In this document: one piece after another, positions 51,301 to 57,902 of the stretch | How the letters are laid out: each line of letters opens with the position of its first letter | How positions within the stretch are numbered: the first letter of the stretch is position 1 | Assembly (NCBI RefSeq): GCF_016464305.1 | Contig: NZ_JAEIOJ010000003.1 | Coordinates: 595,726 to 659,725, forward strand | Length of the DNA stretch: 64,000 nt | Source of the DNA: Umezawaea beigongshangensis | GTDB taxonomy: Bacteria > Actinomycetota > Actinomycetes > Mycobacteriales > Pseudonocardiaceae | Direction: 5' to 3' | Program-made: the position numbers and the translations under genes | Notes under the pieces: model-generated | The model's database searches: none | What the model was told of the DNA's origin: nothing | The model's input: the letters and a program-made list of their open reading frames with translations, nothing else

Positions 51301-52511
51301 ACGGGGACGCGGCCGTGTGGCTGGGCTTCCCCCCGTCGCACTCGGTGTCCGCCGAGGACCGCTCGCTGTTCGCGCTGCTCGCGAGCCACCTCGCGCAGGC
51401 GCTCCTGCGCGCCCGCAGCTACGACCAGGCGCGCACCGTCGCGCTGACCCTCCAGCACGCGATGCTGGGCCCGACCGAGCTGCCGCCGGGGTTCGCCGTC
51501 CGCTACGAGCCCGCCGTGCAACCGCTGGAGGTCGGCGGCGACTGGTACGACGTCGTCCCGCTGCCCGGTGGCCGCATCGGCGTCGTCGTCGGCGACTGCG
51601 TGGGCCACGGTCTCGCGGCGGCGGCCGTCATGGGCCAGCTGCGCAGCTCCTGCCGCGCGCTCATGCTGCGCGGCGGCGGACCGGCGCAGGTGCTCCAGGA
51701 CCTCGACGCGTTCGCCGAGCAGATCCCCGGAGCCATGTGCACCACCGTGTTCTGCGCCGTGATCGAACCCTCGGGCGGCGTGCTGCGCTACAGCAGCGCG
51801 GGGCACCCGCCCGCCGTGCTCGGCCACGCGGGGGGCGGTGGCGAGCTGCTGGAGGGCGCGCGGTCCCTGCCGCTGGGCGTCGACGCCACGACCGTGCGCG
51901 GCGAGGAGACCGCCGAGCTGAAGATCGGCTCGGTGCTGCTGCTCTACACCGATGGCCTCGTGGAGCGGCGCGGCGTGCCCCTGGACGACGGGGTGGACGC
52001 GACGCGCGACGTCGTGGCGTCCGGTGTGGACCTGAGGCCGTCGCAGCTGGCCGACCGGCTGCTGGCCGAGCTGCTGCCCGCCGGGGGCCACGACGACGAC
52101 GTGGCGCTGGTCGTCTACCGGCACCCGCCCGTGCCGCTGCGCCTGGAGATGCCCGGCGTCGCCACGCAGCTGGCGCCCATGCGAGCGCGCCTGCGCGAGT
52201 GGCTGGCGGGCGCGGAGATCTCCGAGGAGGTCTCCGACGAGGTCGTGCTGGCGGTGGGCGAGGCGTGCGCCAACGCCGTCGAGCACGGCTACGCCGACGG
52301 CCGGGTCCACCCCGTGCTGGTCACCGCGAGCGCCGAGGACGGCGCGCTGGAGCTGGCCGTCGCCGACAGGGGCATCTGGAAGCCCCCCGGAGACGACCCC
52401 GGCTACCGCGGTCGCGGGATCGAGATGATGAGGGCGTTCATGGACGAGGTGGAGGTGCTGCCCGGTGAGGGCGGCACCGTCGTGCGGATGAGGAGGGCGT
52501 ACCCGGCATGA
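48399..52511 (+). CDS. Hybrid histidine kinase–receiver–SpoIIE phosphatase–RsbW-like protein
   Basis: A 1,370-residue multidomain signalling protein with no transmembrane segment. Approximate order: N-terminal PAS-like sensor (20-160), GAF (165-330), HisKA with phospho-acceptor histidine near 355 (NVSHELRTPLT), HATPase_c with N-box LLNLLSNAVKYT near 474 and GAGIGLALVREL, receiver with acceptor aspartate near 668 (LVLSDVMMPELDG), PAS (745-870), GAF (880-1010), PP2C/SpoIIE phosphatase (1010-1235; GGDWYDVV, VGDCVGHGLAAAAVM, GHDDDVALVV) and a terminal RsbW-like HATPase (1245-1370; GEACANAVEHGY). The GTG at 48399 has AGGAGG 5 nt upstream. Its stop overlaps the second STAS gene. It seems to couple phosphorelay input to both arms of a partner switch. 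Confidence 0.93.
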   Translation: MPGKLSLTSLGEMGSAIAGKDWASTPIGPIEQWPRGLRTAISTCLPSRIPMLLWWGPTLVQLYNDAYQPFLGDKHPASLGQPAAECWAEAWHELGPMADGVLAGGEATYSENQLLFINRHGYLEETYWTFSYSPILDDDGAVQGIFVATSDTTRRVLSERRLRTVRELGAVSTTEVGSAAEACRAVLDVLAGHRTDVPFALAHLFDDDGDDAALVASYGIAADEDAASAVLPRALVDPALREVATTRSPRLISGLREHVAAGFEADGALGSAVPDQAMVLPLTASGHTGVLGVLVLAISPYRAVNEDYLGFFDLVSGQVSTALTDALAYVAERERSAALAELDRAKSDFFANVSHELRTPLTLIAGPAADALADTAAPLLPAQRQRLELIQRNARLLRRLVDELLDFARIEAGGLQPRFSVIDLAELTREITESFAPAVLRAGLGLEVDWSELSRPAVVDVDMWEKILLNLLSNAVKYTPRGGVRVSLAQDGDHAVLRVADTGVGVPADELPLLFQRFHRVRSTRGRSHEGAGIGLALVRELVALHGGTVSATSAEGAGATFTVRVPLDSTAARDAPEDTTADARSPLAGAYLEEALRWSAADEPEAPAEDDDADPARAVVLVVEDNVDMRGLLTRLLRPHYRVLLAGDGRAGLAAAREHRPDLVLSDVMMPELDGLGLLHALRRDPTTAAIPVVFLSARAGEDAAVVGLDAGADDYLPKPFSTHELIARVRANVELSRLRRGEAEFRRALVDSLQEGFFVADHTGAIVEINSAWASITGYGPESLPHLAPYPWLADPETRPDLRSSQDEAMNRLAEDGCGDFVIPLCHRDGHVLWVALSSNSIEGDGGRIFVGTLRDVTAERSAALRQSALHGFAVALAAATDVTEVLDAGIAGLRPVLGASSAVAAVWPSDADDGVIVGAPSGGFADLPPMIAAALDDARRHPVASVNATPGPGGEGVLGLAAPLDGDAAVWLGFPPSHSVSAEDRSLFALLASHLAQALLRARSYDQARTVALTLQHAMLGPTELPPGFAVRYEPAVQPLEVGGDWYDVVPLPGGRIGVVVGDCVGHGLAAAAVMGQLRSSCRALMLRGGGPAQVLQDLDAFAEQIPGAMCTTVFCAVIEPSGGVLRYSSAGHPPAVLGHAGGGGELLEGARSLPLGVDATTVRGEETAELKIGSVLLLYTDGLVERRGVPLDDGVDATRDVVASGVDLRPSQLADRLLAELLPAGGHDDDVALVVYRHPPVPLRLEMPGVATQLAPMRARLREWLAGAEISEEVSDEVVLAVGEACANAVEHGYADGRVHPVLVTASAEDGALELAVADRGIWKPPGDDPGYRGRGIEMMRAFMDEVEVLPGEGGTVVRMRRAYPA

Positions 52512-52810
52512 CCGCCCGGATCACCTCTCGCCCCGCCGCCGACCCCACCGGGAGCCCGCTGGTCGTGGTCGTCGGCGAGGTCGACCTGCACAACGCCGCC
52601 GAGCTGCACGACGCCCTCGCGACGGCGGCCAGCAACGCCGAACGCGTCGTGGTGGACCTGACGAAGACGGAGTACCTGGACAGCGCGGGCATCCGCGTGC
52701 TGTTCGCCCACGCGGGCCGGGTGCGCCTGGAACTGGTGGTGGAGGACAACCGCATCGTGTCGTCCGTCGTGGTGGTGTCGGGCCTGACCGCCCTGGTGGA
52801 CGTGCGCTGA
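52508..52810 (+). CDS. STAS-domain anti-sigma factor antagonist
   Basis: A 100-residue SpoIIAA/RsbV-like protein. It has SPLVVVVGEVDLHNAAELHDAL and the loop TKTEYLDSAGIRVLFAHA with the predicted phosphoserine. It lacks the variable insert found in longer members. The ATG overlaps the stop of the large hybrid protein (ATGA), so the two are made together, which strongly suggests this is the direct substrate of its kinase and phosphatase domains. It differs in sequence from the STAS protein at 47943, so the module has two antagonists with possibly different partners. No sigma factor gene is in the window. Confidence 0.92.
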   Translation: MTARITSRPAADPTGSPLVVVVGEVDLHNAAELHDALATAASNAERVVVDLTKTEYLDSAGIRVLFAHAGRVRLELVVEDNRIVSSVVVVSGLTALVDVR

Positions 52811-52816
52811 CCCGCG

Positions 52817-52836
52817 GGCCGGGTCAGGACCCGGCC
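52817..52836. terminator. 20-bp palindrome between convergent STAS and PP2C genes
   Basis: GGCCGGGTC (52817-52825) and GACCCGGCC (52828-52836) are perfect inverted copies separated by AG. It overlaps the last codons of the PP2C gene. It probably ends both transcripts. Confidence 0.55.
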
Positions 52837-53540
52837 ACCACGTCGGCCACCACCACGGTGACGTTGTCGGGTCCGCCGCGCTCCAGCGCCAGTTCGACCA
52901 GGCCGTCCGCGCACCCGCCCGGATCGCCCTTGCCCAGCGCCACGGCGAGGTCGTCGTCGTCCACCACGTCGGACAGGCCGTCCGAGCACAGCAGGTAGCG
53001 GTCACCGGGGTGCGCGGTCAGCTCGCTCGTCGTCGTCTCCACCGGGTGCTGCCCCATCAGCACGCGCAGCACCATCGACCGCTTGGGGTGCCTGCGCGCC
53101 TCCTCCGGCGTGATCCGGCCCGCGTCCACCAGCGACTGCACGAACGTGTCGTCGTGGGTGAGCCGGTGCAGCACGCCGTCGCGCAGCAGGTAGGTGCGGG
53201 AGTCGCCGACGTTGACCAGGCCGATCCGGTCGTCGGCGAACAGCAGGGCCGTCAGCGTCGTGCCCATGCCCTCCAGGTCGGGGTCCGCCGCGACGAGCCG
53301 CGAGATCTCCCGGTTGCCGTCGAGCACGGCCCGGTCCAGGCTGCCCAGCAGGTCGTCGCCGGACTCCTGGTCCAGCGGCGCCAGCGCGCTGATCACGACC
53401 CTGCTGGCGACCTCACCGGCCGCGTGACCCCCCATGCCGTCGGCGACCGCCAGCAGTCTCGACCCGGCGAACACCGAGTCCTCGTTGTTACCCCGGACAA
53501 GACCCCGATCGCTGCGGGCGGCGCAGTTCAGCACGAGCAC
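52824..53540 (-). CDS. PP2C-family serine/threonine phosphatase
   Basis: A 238-residue PP2C/PstP-like catalytic domain without membrane anchor. Metal-binding motifs are RSDRGLVRGNNEDSVF (Asp), AVADGMGGHAAGEVAS (Asp-Gly), NVGDSRTYLLRDG, LCSDGLSDVVDDDDL (Asp) and GGPDNVTVVVADV (Asp-Asn). It would remove phosphate from Ser/Thr targets, including proteins phosphorylated by Pkn kinases. Convergent with the STAS module. It may act on the STAS antagonists, but its PstP-like sequence fits the Hanks-kinase system better. Confidence 0.93.
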   Translation of the reverse strand: MLVLNCAARSDRGLVRGNNEDSVFAGSRLLAVADGMGGHAAGEVASRVVISALAPLDQESGDDLLGSLDRAVLDGNREISRLVAADPDLEGMGTTLTALLFADDRIGLVNVGDSRTYLLRDGVLHRLTHDDTFVQSLVDAGRITPEEARRHPKRSMVLRVLMGQHPVETTTSELTAHPGDRYLLCSDGLSDVVDDDDLAVALGKGDPGGCADGLVELALERGGPDNVTVVVADVVAGS

Positions 53541-53603
53541 ATGTGATCAGACGCCCGCGAACCCCTGCGGGTTGCCCCCCGTTTCCCGGCCGCGGGAGGC
53601 CGC

Positions 53604-54554
53604 TCAGCCGCGCCGGGCGCGGGCCCGCCGCTTGCCCTCGTGCATCGCCTGCACGCGCGCCACGGGGATCGTGCGGCCCTCCTCCACCAACCCCCGGTCC
53701 AGCCGCTGCGGCTCGGGCAGCGCCTCCGCCCACGGGTCGCGCTCCGCGACCAGCCGCGCCGCCGTGCGCAGGGTGAAGTCGGCGGGGGCGACGCGGTCGA
53801 GGTCGTCCCAGGCCACCGGGAACGACACCGGCGTGCCCGGCCGCAGGCGCGGGCTGTAGACCGCGACCACGGTCGTCCCGCCCGCCCTGGTCGAGTCCAG
53901 GAACACCCGGCCGCCCCGGTCGTCGCGGACGAACGCGGTCGTGGTCAGTGCGGGGTCGAGGCGCTCGGCGCGCGCGGCGACCGCGCGGGTGGCCGCGGCC
54001 ACGTCCTCGGTCGGCGCCTCGCCGTCGAGCGGCACGACGACGTGCAGCCCCTTCGCGCCGCTGGTCTTCACCGCACCGGCCATGCCGGCCTCCGCCAGGA
54101 CCTCGCGGACCAGCCGGGCGGCGAGGACGGTCGCGGAGAACGCGTCGTCGGCCGGCGGGTCGAGGTCGAGCACGAGGTCCGTGGGACGGCCGGGCCGGTC
54201 CTCCCGCAGCAGCGGCACGTGGTACTCCACCGCCCGCTGGTTGGCGAACCAGAGCAGCGTGGGGCGGTCGTCGCACAGCGCGTAGGCCACCTCGCGGCGG
54301 GACGTCTCCGCCCACACCCGCACGGTCCGCACCCACGGGGGCGTGCGGTCGGGAACGTTCTTCTGCACGAACGGCGCTCGCCCGCGCAGCACCCGGATCA
54401 CCGACAGCTGCCGGTCGCGCAGGACGGGCAGGACCCGGTCCGAGACGGCGTCCAGGTAGTCCACCAGGTCCCGCTTGGTGGCGTTCGCCCCGTCGAACAG
54501 GGGCTGGTCGAGATTGGTCAGCGTCACGCCGTCCCGCACCTCGTCAGCGCTCAT
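53604..54554 (-). CDS. Stand-alone LigD-type NHEJ polymerase domain
   Basis: A 316-residue AEP primase/polymerase domain of the LigD kind, the gap-filling module of bacterial non-homologous end joining, without fused ligase or 3'-phosphoesterase. Visible are LPVLRDRQLSVIRVLRG, FVQKNVPDRTPPWV, LVLDLDPP (catalytic aspartates), VKTSGAKGLHVVVPL (histidine) and VAWDDLDRVAPADFTLRTA at the end. The ATG at 54554 gives the family N-terminus (DEVRDGVTLTNLDQPLF). The upstream spacer carries an SOS-like box. Ku and the ligase must be encoded elsewhere. Confidence 0.92.
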   Translation of the reverse strand: MSADEVRDGVTLTNLDQPLFDGANATKRDLVDYLDAVSDRVLPVLRDRQLSVIRVLRGRAPFVQKNVPDRTPPWVRTVRVWAETSRREVAYALCDDRPTLLWFANQRAVEYHVPLLREDRPGRPTDLVLDLDPPADDAFSATVLAARLVREVLAEAGMAGAVKTSGAKGLHVVVPLDGEAPTEDVAAATRAVAARAERLDPALTTTAFVRDDRGGRVFLDSTRAGGTTVVAVYSPRLRPGTPVSFPVAWDDLDRVAPADFTLRTAARLVAERDPWAEALPEPQRLDRGLVEEGRTIPVARVQAMHEGKRRARARRG

Positions 54555-54634
54555 GGCCACATCCTGCCCCCTGCGCGGCGGGGGAGCGAGAGCAACGGCA
54601 CCGCCACGGATCGGGGTCACCTCTTGACAGGTGT

Positions 54635-54650
54635 TCGAACGTTTGTGCGA
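54635..54650. promoter_or_regulatory. LexA/SOS-like box between ligD-pol and NUDIX genes
   Basis: TCGAACGTTTGTGCGA matches the actinobacterial SOS box TCGAAC-N4-GTTCGA at 11 of 12 defined positions. It follows TTGACA (54624-54629), a -35 element for the plus-strand NUDIX gene, so bound LexA would block that promoter. It lies 81 nt from the LigD-polymerase start and could act on that gene too. Confidence 0.6.
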
Positions 54651-54658
54651 GTATGCGG

Positions 54659-54713
54659 GTGCGATCTTCGGGTCGCACGTCGGGCCCGGGGTGGGGAAGC
54701 GCCTCGGGCCCGA
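54659..54713 (+). promoter_or_regulatory. Two leader hairpins before the NUDIX gene
   Basis: GTGCGA (54659-54664)/TCGCAC (54673-54678) forms a 6-bp stem and TCGGGCCCG (54680-54688)/CGGGCCCGA (54705-54713) a perfect 9-bp stem. Both lie in the presumed 5' leader, 11 nt or more before the GGAGG site. They may attenuate expression; I know no matching riboswitch class. Confidence 0.35.
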
Positions 54714-54736
54714 CGCCGACGTCGGAGGTGCTGGCG

Positions 54737-55165
54737 GTGATCGTGCGACACGTGGTGGACGTGCACGTGGTGCTGCGGCGGGCCGACGAGGTGCTGCTCC
54801 TGCGGCGACGCGACCCGGCCCCCGAGTTCGACGGCGGCTGGCAGCCACCGGCGGGCAAGCTCGACGCCGGCGAGTCGGTGCTGACCGCCGCCGTGCGCGA
54901 GGCGTTCGAGGAGGTCGGCGTGGGGATCGACCCGGCCGACCTGCGACTCGTGCACACCGCGCACGCGCGCGTCCCAGGCCACGAACCGCGCCTGGGCCTG
55001 TTCTTCGCGTGCGAGCGCTGGAGCGGCGAACCGGCCAACCGCGAGCCGGACAAGTGCTCGGAGGTGGCCTGGTTCCCGCTGTCCGCCCTGCCGAGCCCCC
55101 TGCTGGAGTACCCGTGCAGCGGCCTGGCCGCGAGCGGCCCGCTGGCCGTGCTGGGCTGGGACTGA
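54737..55165 (+). CDS. NUDIX hydrolase
   Basis: A 142-residue single-domain NUDIX pyrophosphohydrolase. The NUDIX box is GKLDAGESVLTAAVREAFEEVGVGI (GX5EX7REUXEEXGU), near residues 38-62. It is preceded by RADEVLLLRRRDPAPEFDGGWQPPA. The substrate (oxidised nucleotide, nucleotide sugar or other X-NDP) is unknown. The GTG at 54737 has GGAGG 8 nt upstream; a GTG 9 nt earlier overlaps that site. The -35/SOS-like promoter and two hairpins lie in front. An SOS-controlled NUDIX enzyme would fit nucleotide-pool cleaning, which is a guess. Confidence 0.9.
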   Translation: MIVRHVVDVHVVLRRADEVLLLRRRDPAPEFDGGWQPPAGKLDAGESVLTAAVREAFEEVGVGIDPADLRLVHTAHARVPGHEPRLGLFFACERWSGEPANREPDKCSEVAWFPLSALPSPLLEYPCSGLAASGPLAVLGWD

Positions 55166-55370
55166 GAGCGTTCACCCGTCCGGGACGATGCGGGAGTGCG
55201 GACGTTCCAGCGCTTCGGCCCGGCCGACGGCCGGTGCGCCACTGCTCCTGCTGGTCGGGTGATCCGCGCGGACCTCGTCGTGGACACGGCGACGGGCGCG
55301 ATCGGCCACGGGCCGTGTCCGCACGACGCACCGTGAGGACCGGAGGCCGACCGCGAGCGGTGGCGACGCG
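55166..55370. other. Intergenic stretch after NUDIX gene
   Basis: Together with the HNH remnant this is over 600 nt without an intact gene. A 46-codon frame from GTG 55196 to 55336 exists but has no ribosome site or recognisable motif; I do not call it. No clear terminator is seen. Confidence 0.4.
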
Positions 55371-55784
55371 GTCGGTCGTGCGGATCTCCCACTCGCTGCG
55401 GTGGATCAGCGTGTGGCGGCGGCACGACAACACGAGGTTGTCGATGGTGGTGGGGCCGCCGTGGTGCCAGTGCCGGACGCGGTGGGCGTCGGTCCAGCGG
55501 GGTGGCCGGTCGCACCGGGGGGAGGCGCAGCCGCGGTCGCGCAGGTGCGGGGCTGGGTCGGCGTGACATCCGGCCGATGTCAGGACCCGGCTGTCACCGC
55601 CGAGCACGGCGGGGATGATTCCGGCGGTGCAGGCGATCTGCCGCGCCCGCGCGGCGCTGATCACCGCGCCGCCAGGTCGAGCAGGTCGGCGAATGCGTCA
55701 CCTTGGCGTTCGGGTGGGGTGCGGGTGTCGGGTCCGGTGGCGTCGGCGGGGTGCTCCAGCGCAGTGCCGCCGCCCGCGCCGCGA
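55371..55784 (-). pseudogene. Remnant of a DUF222/HNH endonuclease (13E12-type) gene
   Basis: The minus strand shows the C-terminal part of the family in pieces. One frame has [13 protein letters not shown] then a stop; the next frame continues ISAARARQIACTAGIIPAVL, then jumps over about 8 expected residues to LRDRGCASPRCDRPPRWTDA and HRVRHWHHGGPTTIDNLVLS, and ends RRHTLIHRSEWEIRTTD. The frameshift, the internal gap and one missing histidine of the final HH motif mark it as broken. The N-terminal DUF222 domain is largely lost, cut off by the WYL gene end at 55785. Such genes are multi-copy in actinomycetes. Confidence 0.75.
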
Positions 55785-56780
55785 TCACCGTCGACGGCCG
55801 GACGCCTCCGCGCCGGGACGTCGGGTGAGCCGGGCCGACCGCGCGAGCCGGTCGGCGAGCGCCAGGACGAGATCGCGGAGCTCGTCCGGTCGCTCCACGA
55901 CGAACGGCAGGTCCAGCGACGCGAGCACGCCAGGCAGCCAGTCGAGCCGTTCCACCCGCAGTTCGACGCGCGACCAGTCCCCGGCCTCCGTCACGACCGC
56001 GACGCTCGGGGGAAGCCGGGTGCGGATCTGCTCGGCGGACCCCCGAACCCGCAGGGCCACCTCGTGCCGGTGCGGAGCGGTGGCGAGTCCGGTGAGGACC
56101 CGCTGCGCCGGGTCGAGTTCGCCGGGCGGCTCGAACGAGCCGGGCAGGGGACTCGCACCGGCGATGCGGTCCAGCCGGAACGTCCGGTCCTCGCCGATCG
56201 CGGGGTCCGCTCCCGTCACGTACCACCTGCCCGAGTGGGCGACGAGCCCGTACGGGTGCAGCGTGCGTTCGCTGCGCCTGCCGTCGGCGGCGGTGTAGCG
56301 GATCGACACCGGCCGGTGGTTGCTCACGGCGTCGGCGAGCACGAGCAGGACCGCGCTCTCCGGGGCGGTCGGCTCAGCGGCCGGAGTGGTGAAGGTCAGG
56401 GAGCCGAGCACGGTGTCGAGCCTGCGGCCGAGCCGTTCGGGCAGCACTCGCCGGATCTTGGCCGCCGCGGTCTCGCTCGCCATTCCCGTGGCCGTCGCCA
56501 GGCCGACGCGCCGGCCCGCGATCAGGCCGAGCAGCACGGCGAGCGCTTCCTCGTCGCTCAGCATGATCGGGGGAGTGCGGTAGCCGGAGACGAGCCGGTA
56601 GCCGCCGTAGCGGCCACGCACCGATTCGACCGGCACGTCGAGGTCGAGGAGGTGGTCGACGTAGCGCCGCACCGTGCGTTCGTCCACGCCGAGCCGGTCG
56701 GCGAGGGAGGCGACGGTCTGGACACCGCCCGCCTGGAGGAGCTCCAGCAGGGTGAGCACGCGAGCGGTGGGGCGGGGCAC
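55785..56780 (-). CDS. WYL-domain transcriptional regulator (YafY type)
   Basis: A 331-residue regulator. The N-terminal winged helix spans about residues 1-60 (ARVLTLLELLQAGGVQTVASLADRLGVDERTVRRYVDHLLDLDVPVESVRGRYGGYRL). The middle has PPIMLSDEEALAVLLGL. The WYL domain includes RYTAADGRRSERTLHPYGLVAHSGRWYVTG, with WY then V in place of the name-giving L, and a WCX-like C-terminus. WYL domains bind nucleic acids or small ligands. It is divergent from a VOC gene; the 94-nt spacer has the palindrome CCGGTACCGG next to the likely promoter. Confidence 0.93.
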   Translation of the reverse strand: MPRPTARVLTLLELLQAGGVQTVASLADRLGVDERTVRRYVDHLLDLDVPVESVRGRYGGYRLVSGYRTPPIMLSDEEALAVLLGLIAGRRVGLATATGMASETAAAKIRRVLPERLGRRLDTVLGSLTFTTPAAEPTAPESAVLLVLADAVSNHRPVSIRYTAADGRRSERTLHPYGLVAHSGRWYVTGADPAIGEDRTFRLDRIAGASPLPGSFEPPGELDPAQRVLTGLATAPHRHEVALRVRGSAEQIRTRLPPSVAVVTEAGDWSRVELRVERLDWLPGVLASLDLPFVVERPDELRDLVLALADRLARSARLTRRPGAEASGRRR

Positions 56781-56817
56781 GGGGAGAAGTCTGCCCGCGA
56801 TACCGGGCGGATTCTGT

Positions 56818-56827
56818 CCGGTACCGG
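56818..56827. promoter_or_regulatory. Palindrome in the WYL/VOC divergent promoter
   Basis: CCGGTACCGG, a perfect 10-bp palindrome within TGTCCGGTACCGGTCC, lies 48-57 nt before the VOC start and 38-47 nt before the WYL regulator start. TAGCGT just after it could be a -10 element. It may be the operator of the WYL regulator. Confidence 0.4.
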
Positions 56828-56874
56828 TCCTAGCGTGGGATCACCAGCACCGATCCACCGGGAGGACCCAGCTC

Positions 56875-57273
56875 ATGAACTTCGTCTCGATCCGCGTCAT
56901 CACCGAGGACGTCGCCCGCCTCGTCGACTTCTACGAGCGCGTCACCGGGGTGCGGGCGGACTGGGCGAACGAGGACTTCGCCGAACTCAGGACCGCGGCG
57001 GCCACCCTCGCGATCGCCAGCACCCGCACCGTCCCGCTGTTCGCGCCCGGCTCCGCCCACCCGGCCGACAACCGCAGCGTCGTCGTCGAGTTCCTCGTGG
57101 ACGACGTGGACGGCGTGCACCGGAACCTGACCGGTGTCGTGGAGGAGTTCGTCACCGAACCCACCACGATGCCCTGGGGCAACCGCGCTCTGCTGTTCCG
57201 CGACCCCGACGGCAACCTCGTCAACTTCTTCACCCCCGTCACCCCGGCCGCCGTCGAGAAGTTCGCCCGCTGA
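56875..57273 (+). CDS. VOC-family (glyoxalase/dioxygenase-like) protein
   Basis: A 132-residue VOC protein. It has VSIRVITEDVARLVDFYERVTG at the N-terminus, VEFLVDDVDGVHRNL in the middle and MPWGNRALLFRDPDGNLVNFFTP at the end; the glutamate of the first metal motif is replaced by FAEL-type residues. The ATG at 56875 has GGAGG 9 nt upstream. VOC genes divergent from WYL/YafY regulators are a frequent actinobacterial pair, and regulation by that neighbour is likely. The substrate is unknown. Confidence 0.9.
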   Translation: MNFVSIRVITEDVARLVDFYERVTGVRADWANEDFAELRTAAATLAIASTRTVPLFAPGSAHPADNRSVVVEFLVDDVDGVHRNLTGVVEEFVTEPTTMPWGNRALLFRDPDGNLVNFFTPVTPAAVEKFAR

Positions 57274-57338
57274 CACCGGGCGGCTGAAACGGGGAAATCC
57301 GGTGCGCCGAGGAGGATTCCCCGTCCACACTGGTCGTC

Positions 57339-57902
57339 GTGCCCGTGCAGCCGCGCAGCGTCGCCGATCTGACCCGTGCCCTCCTCGACGGGAAGCGGGT
57401 GGACTACCTGTTCTTCTGGGGGCACCGGCCCGAGCCGGACGGCGGCGTCGGCCGGGGTTGCCTGAGCCAGTGGTGGCCCGTGCCCTTCACCGTCGACGGG
57501 GTGCGCTTCGCCAGCGCCGAGCACCACATGATGTGGAGCAAGGCCGTGCTGTTCGGCGACGACGACACCGCGCGGGAGATCCTCGCGGCGCCCGACCCGC
57601 AGCGCGCCAAGAGCCTGGGGCGCACCGTGCGGGGGTTCGACCACGACACCTGGGAGCAGGCGCGCTTCGACGTCGTGGTGGCCGGCAACACGGCCAAGTT
57701 CGGCCAGCACGACGACCTGCGCGGCTTCCTGCTCGGCACAGGTGACCGCGTGCTGGTCGAGGCCAGCCCGGTCGATCCGGTGTGGGGCATCGGCCTGGCC
57801 GCAGACGACCCCGCGGCGGAAGACCCGGAGCGCTGGCGGGGACTCAACCTGCTCGGCTTCGCCCTGGCCGAGGTCCGCGCGGCGCTGCGGGCACGACCGT
57901 GA
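57339..57902 (+). CDS. NADAR-family protein (YbiA-like)
   Basis: A 187-residue NADAR protein. The family hallmarks are YLFFWGH near residue 23, LSQWWPVPFTVDGVRFASAEHHMMWSKAVLFGD, RAKSLGRTVRGFDHDTWEQARFDVVVAGNTAKFGQHDDLRGFLLGTGDRVLVEASPVDPVWGIGL and the terminal GLNLLGFALAEVRAAL. YbiA-type members hydrolyse N-glycosidic bonds in reactive riboflavin intermediates; other members reverse ADP-ribosylation of guanine. Which applies here is unknown. The GTG start has a weak ribosome site. It appears monocistronic. Confidence 0.92.
   Translation: MPVQPRSVADLTRALLDGKRVDYLFFWGHRPEPDGGVGRGCLSQWWPVPFTVDGVRFASAEHHMMWSKAVLFGDDDTAREILAAPDPQRAKSLGRTVRGFDHDTWEQARFDVVVAGNTAKFGQHDDLRGFLLGTGDRVLVEASPVDPVWGIGLAADDPAAEDPERWRGLNLLGFALAEVRAALRARP

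Noticed and set aside
47445-52310. A 1,621-codon open frame on the minus strand
   Set aside because: It lies opposite the STAS, hybrid kinase and GT9 genes, has a His/Arg/Gly-rich composition typical of antisense frames in high-GC DNA, and shows no domain.
55196-55336. Possible 46-residue protein after the NUDIX gene
   Set aside because: No ribosome site, no recognisable motif, and it sits in sequence next to a pseudogene.
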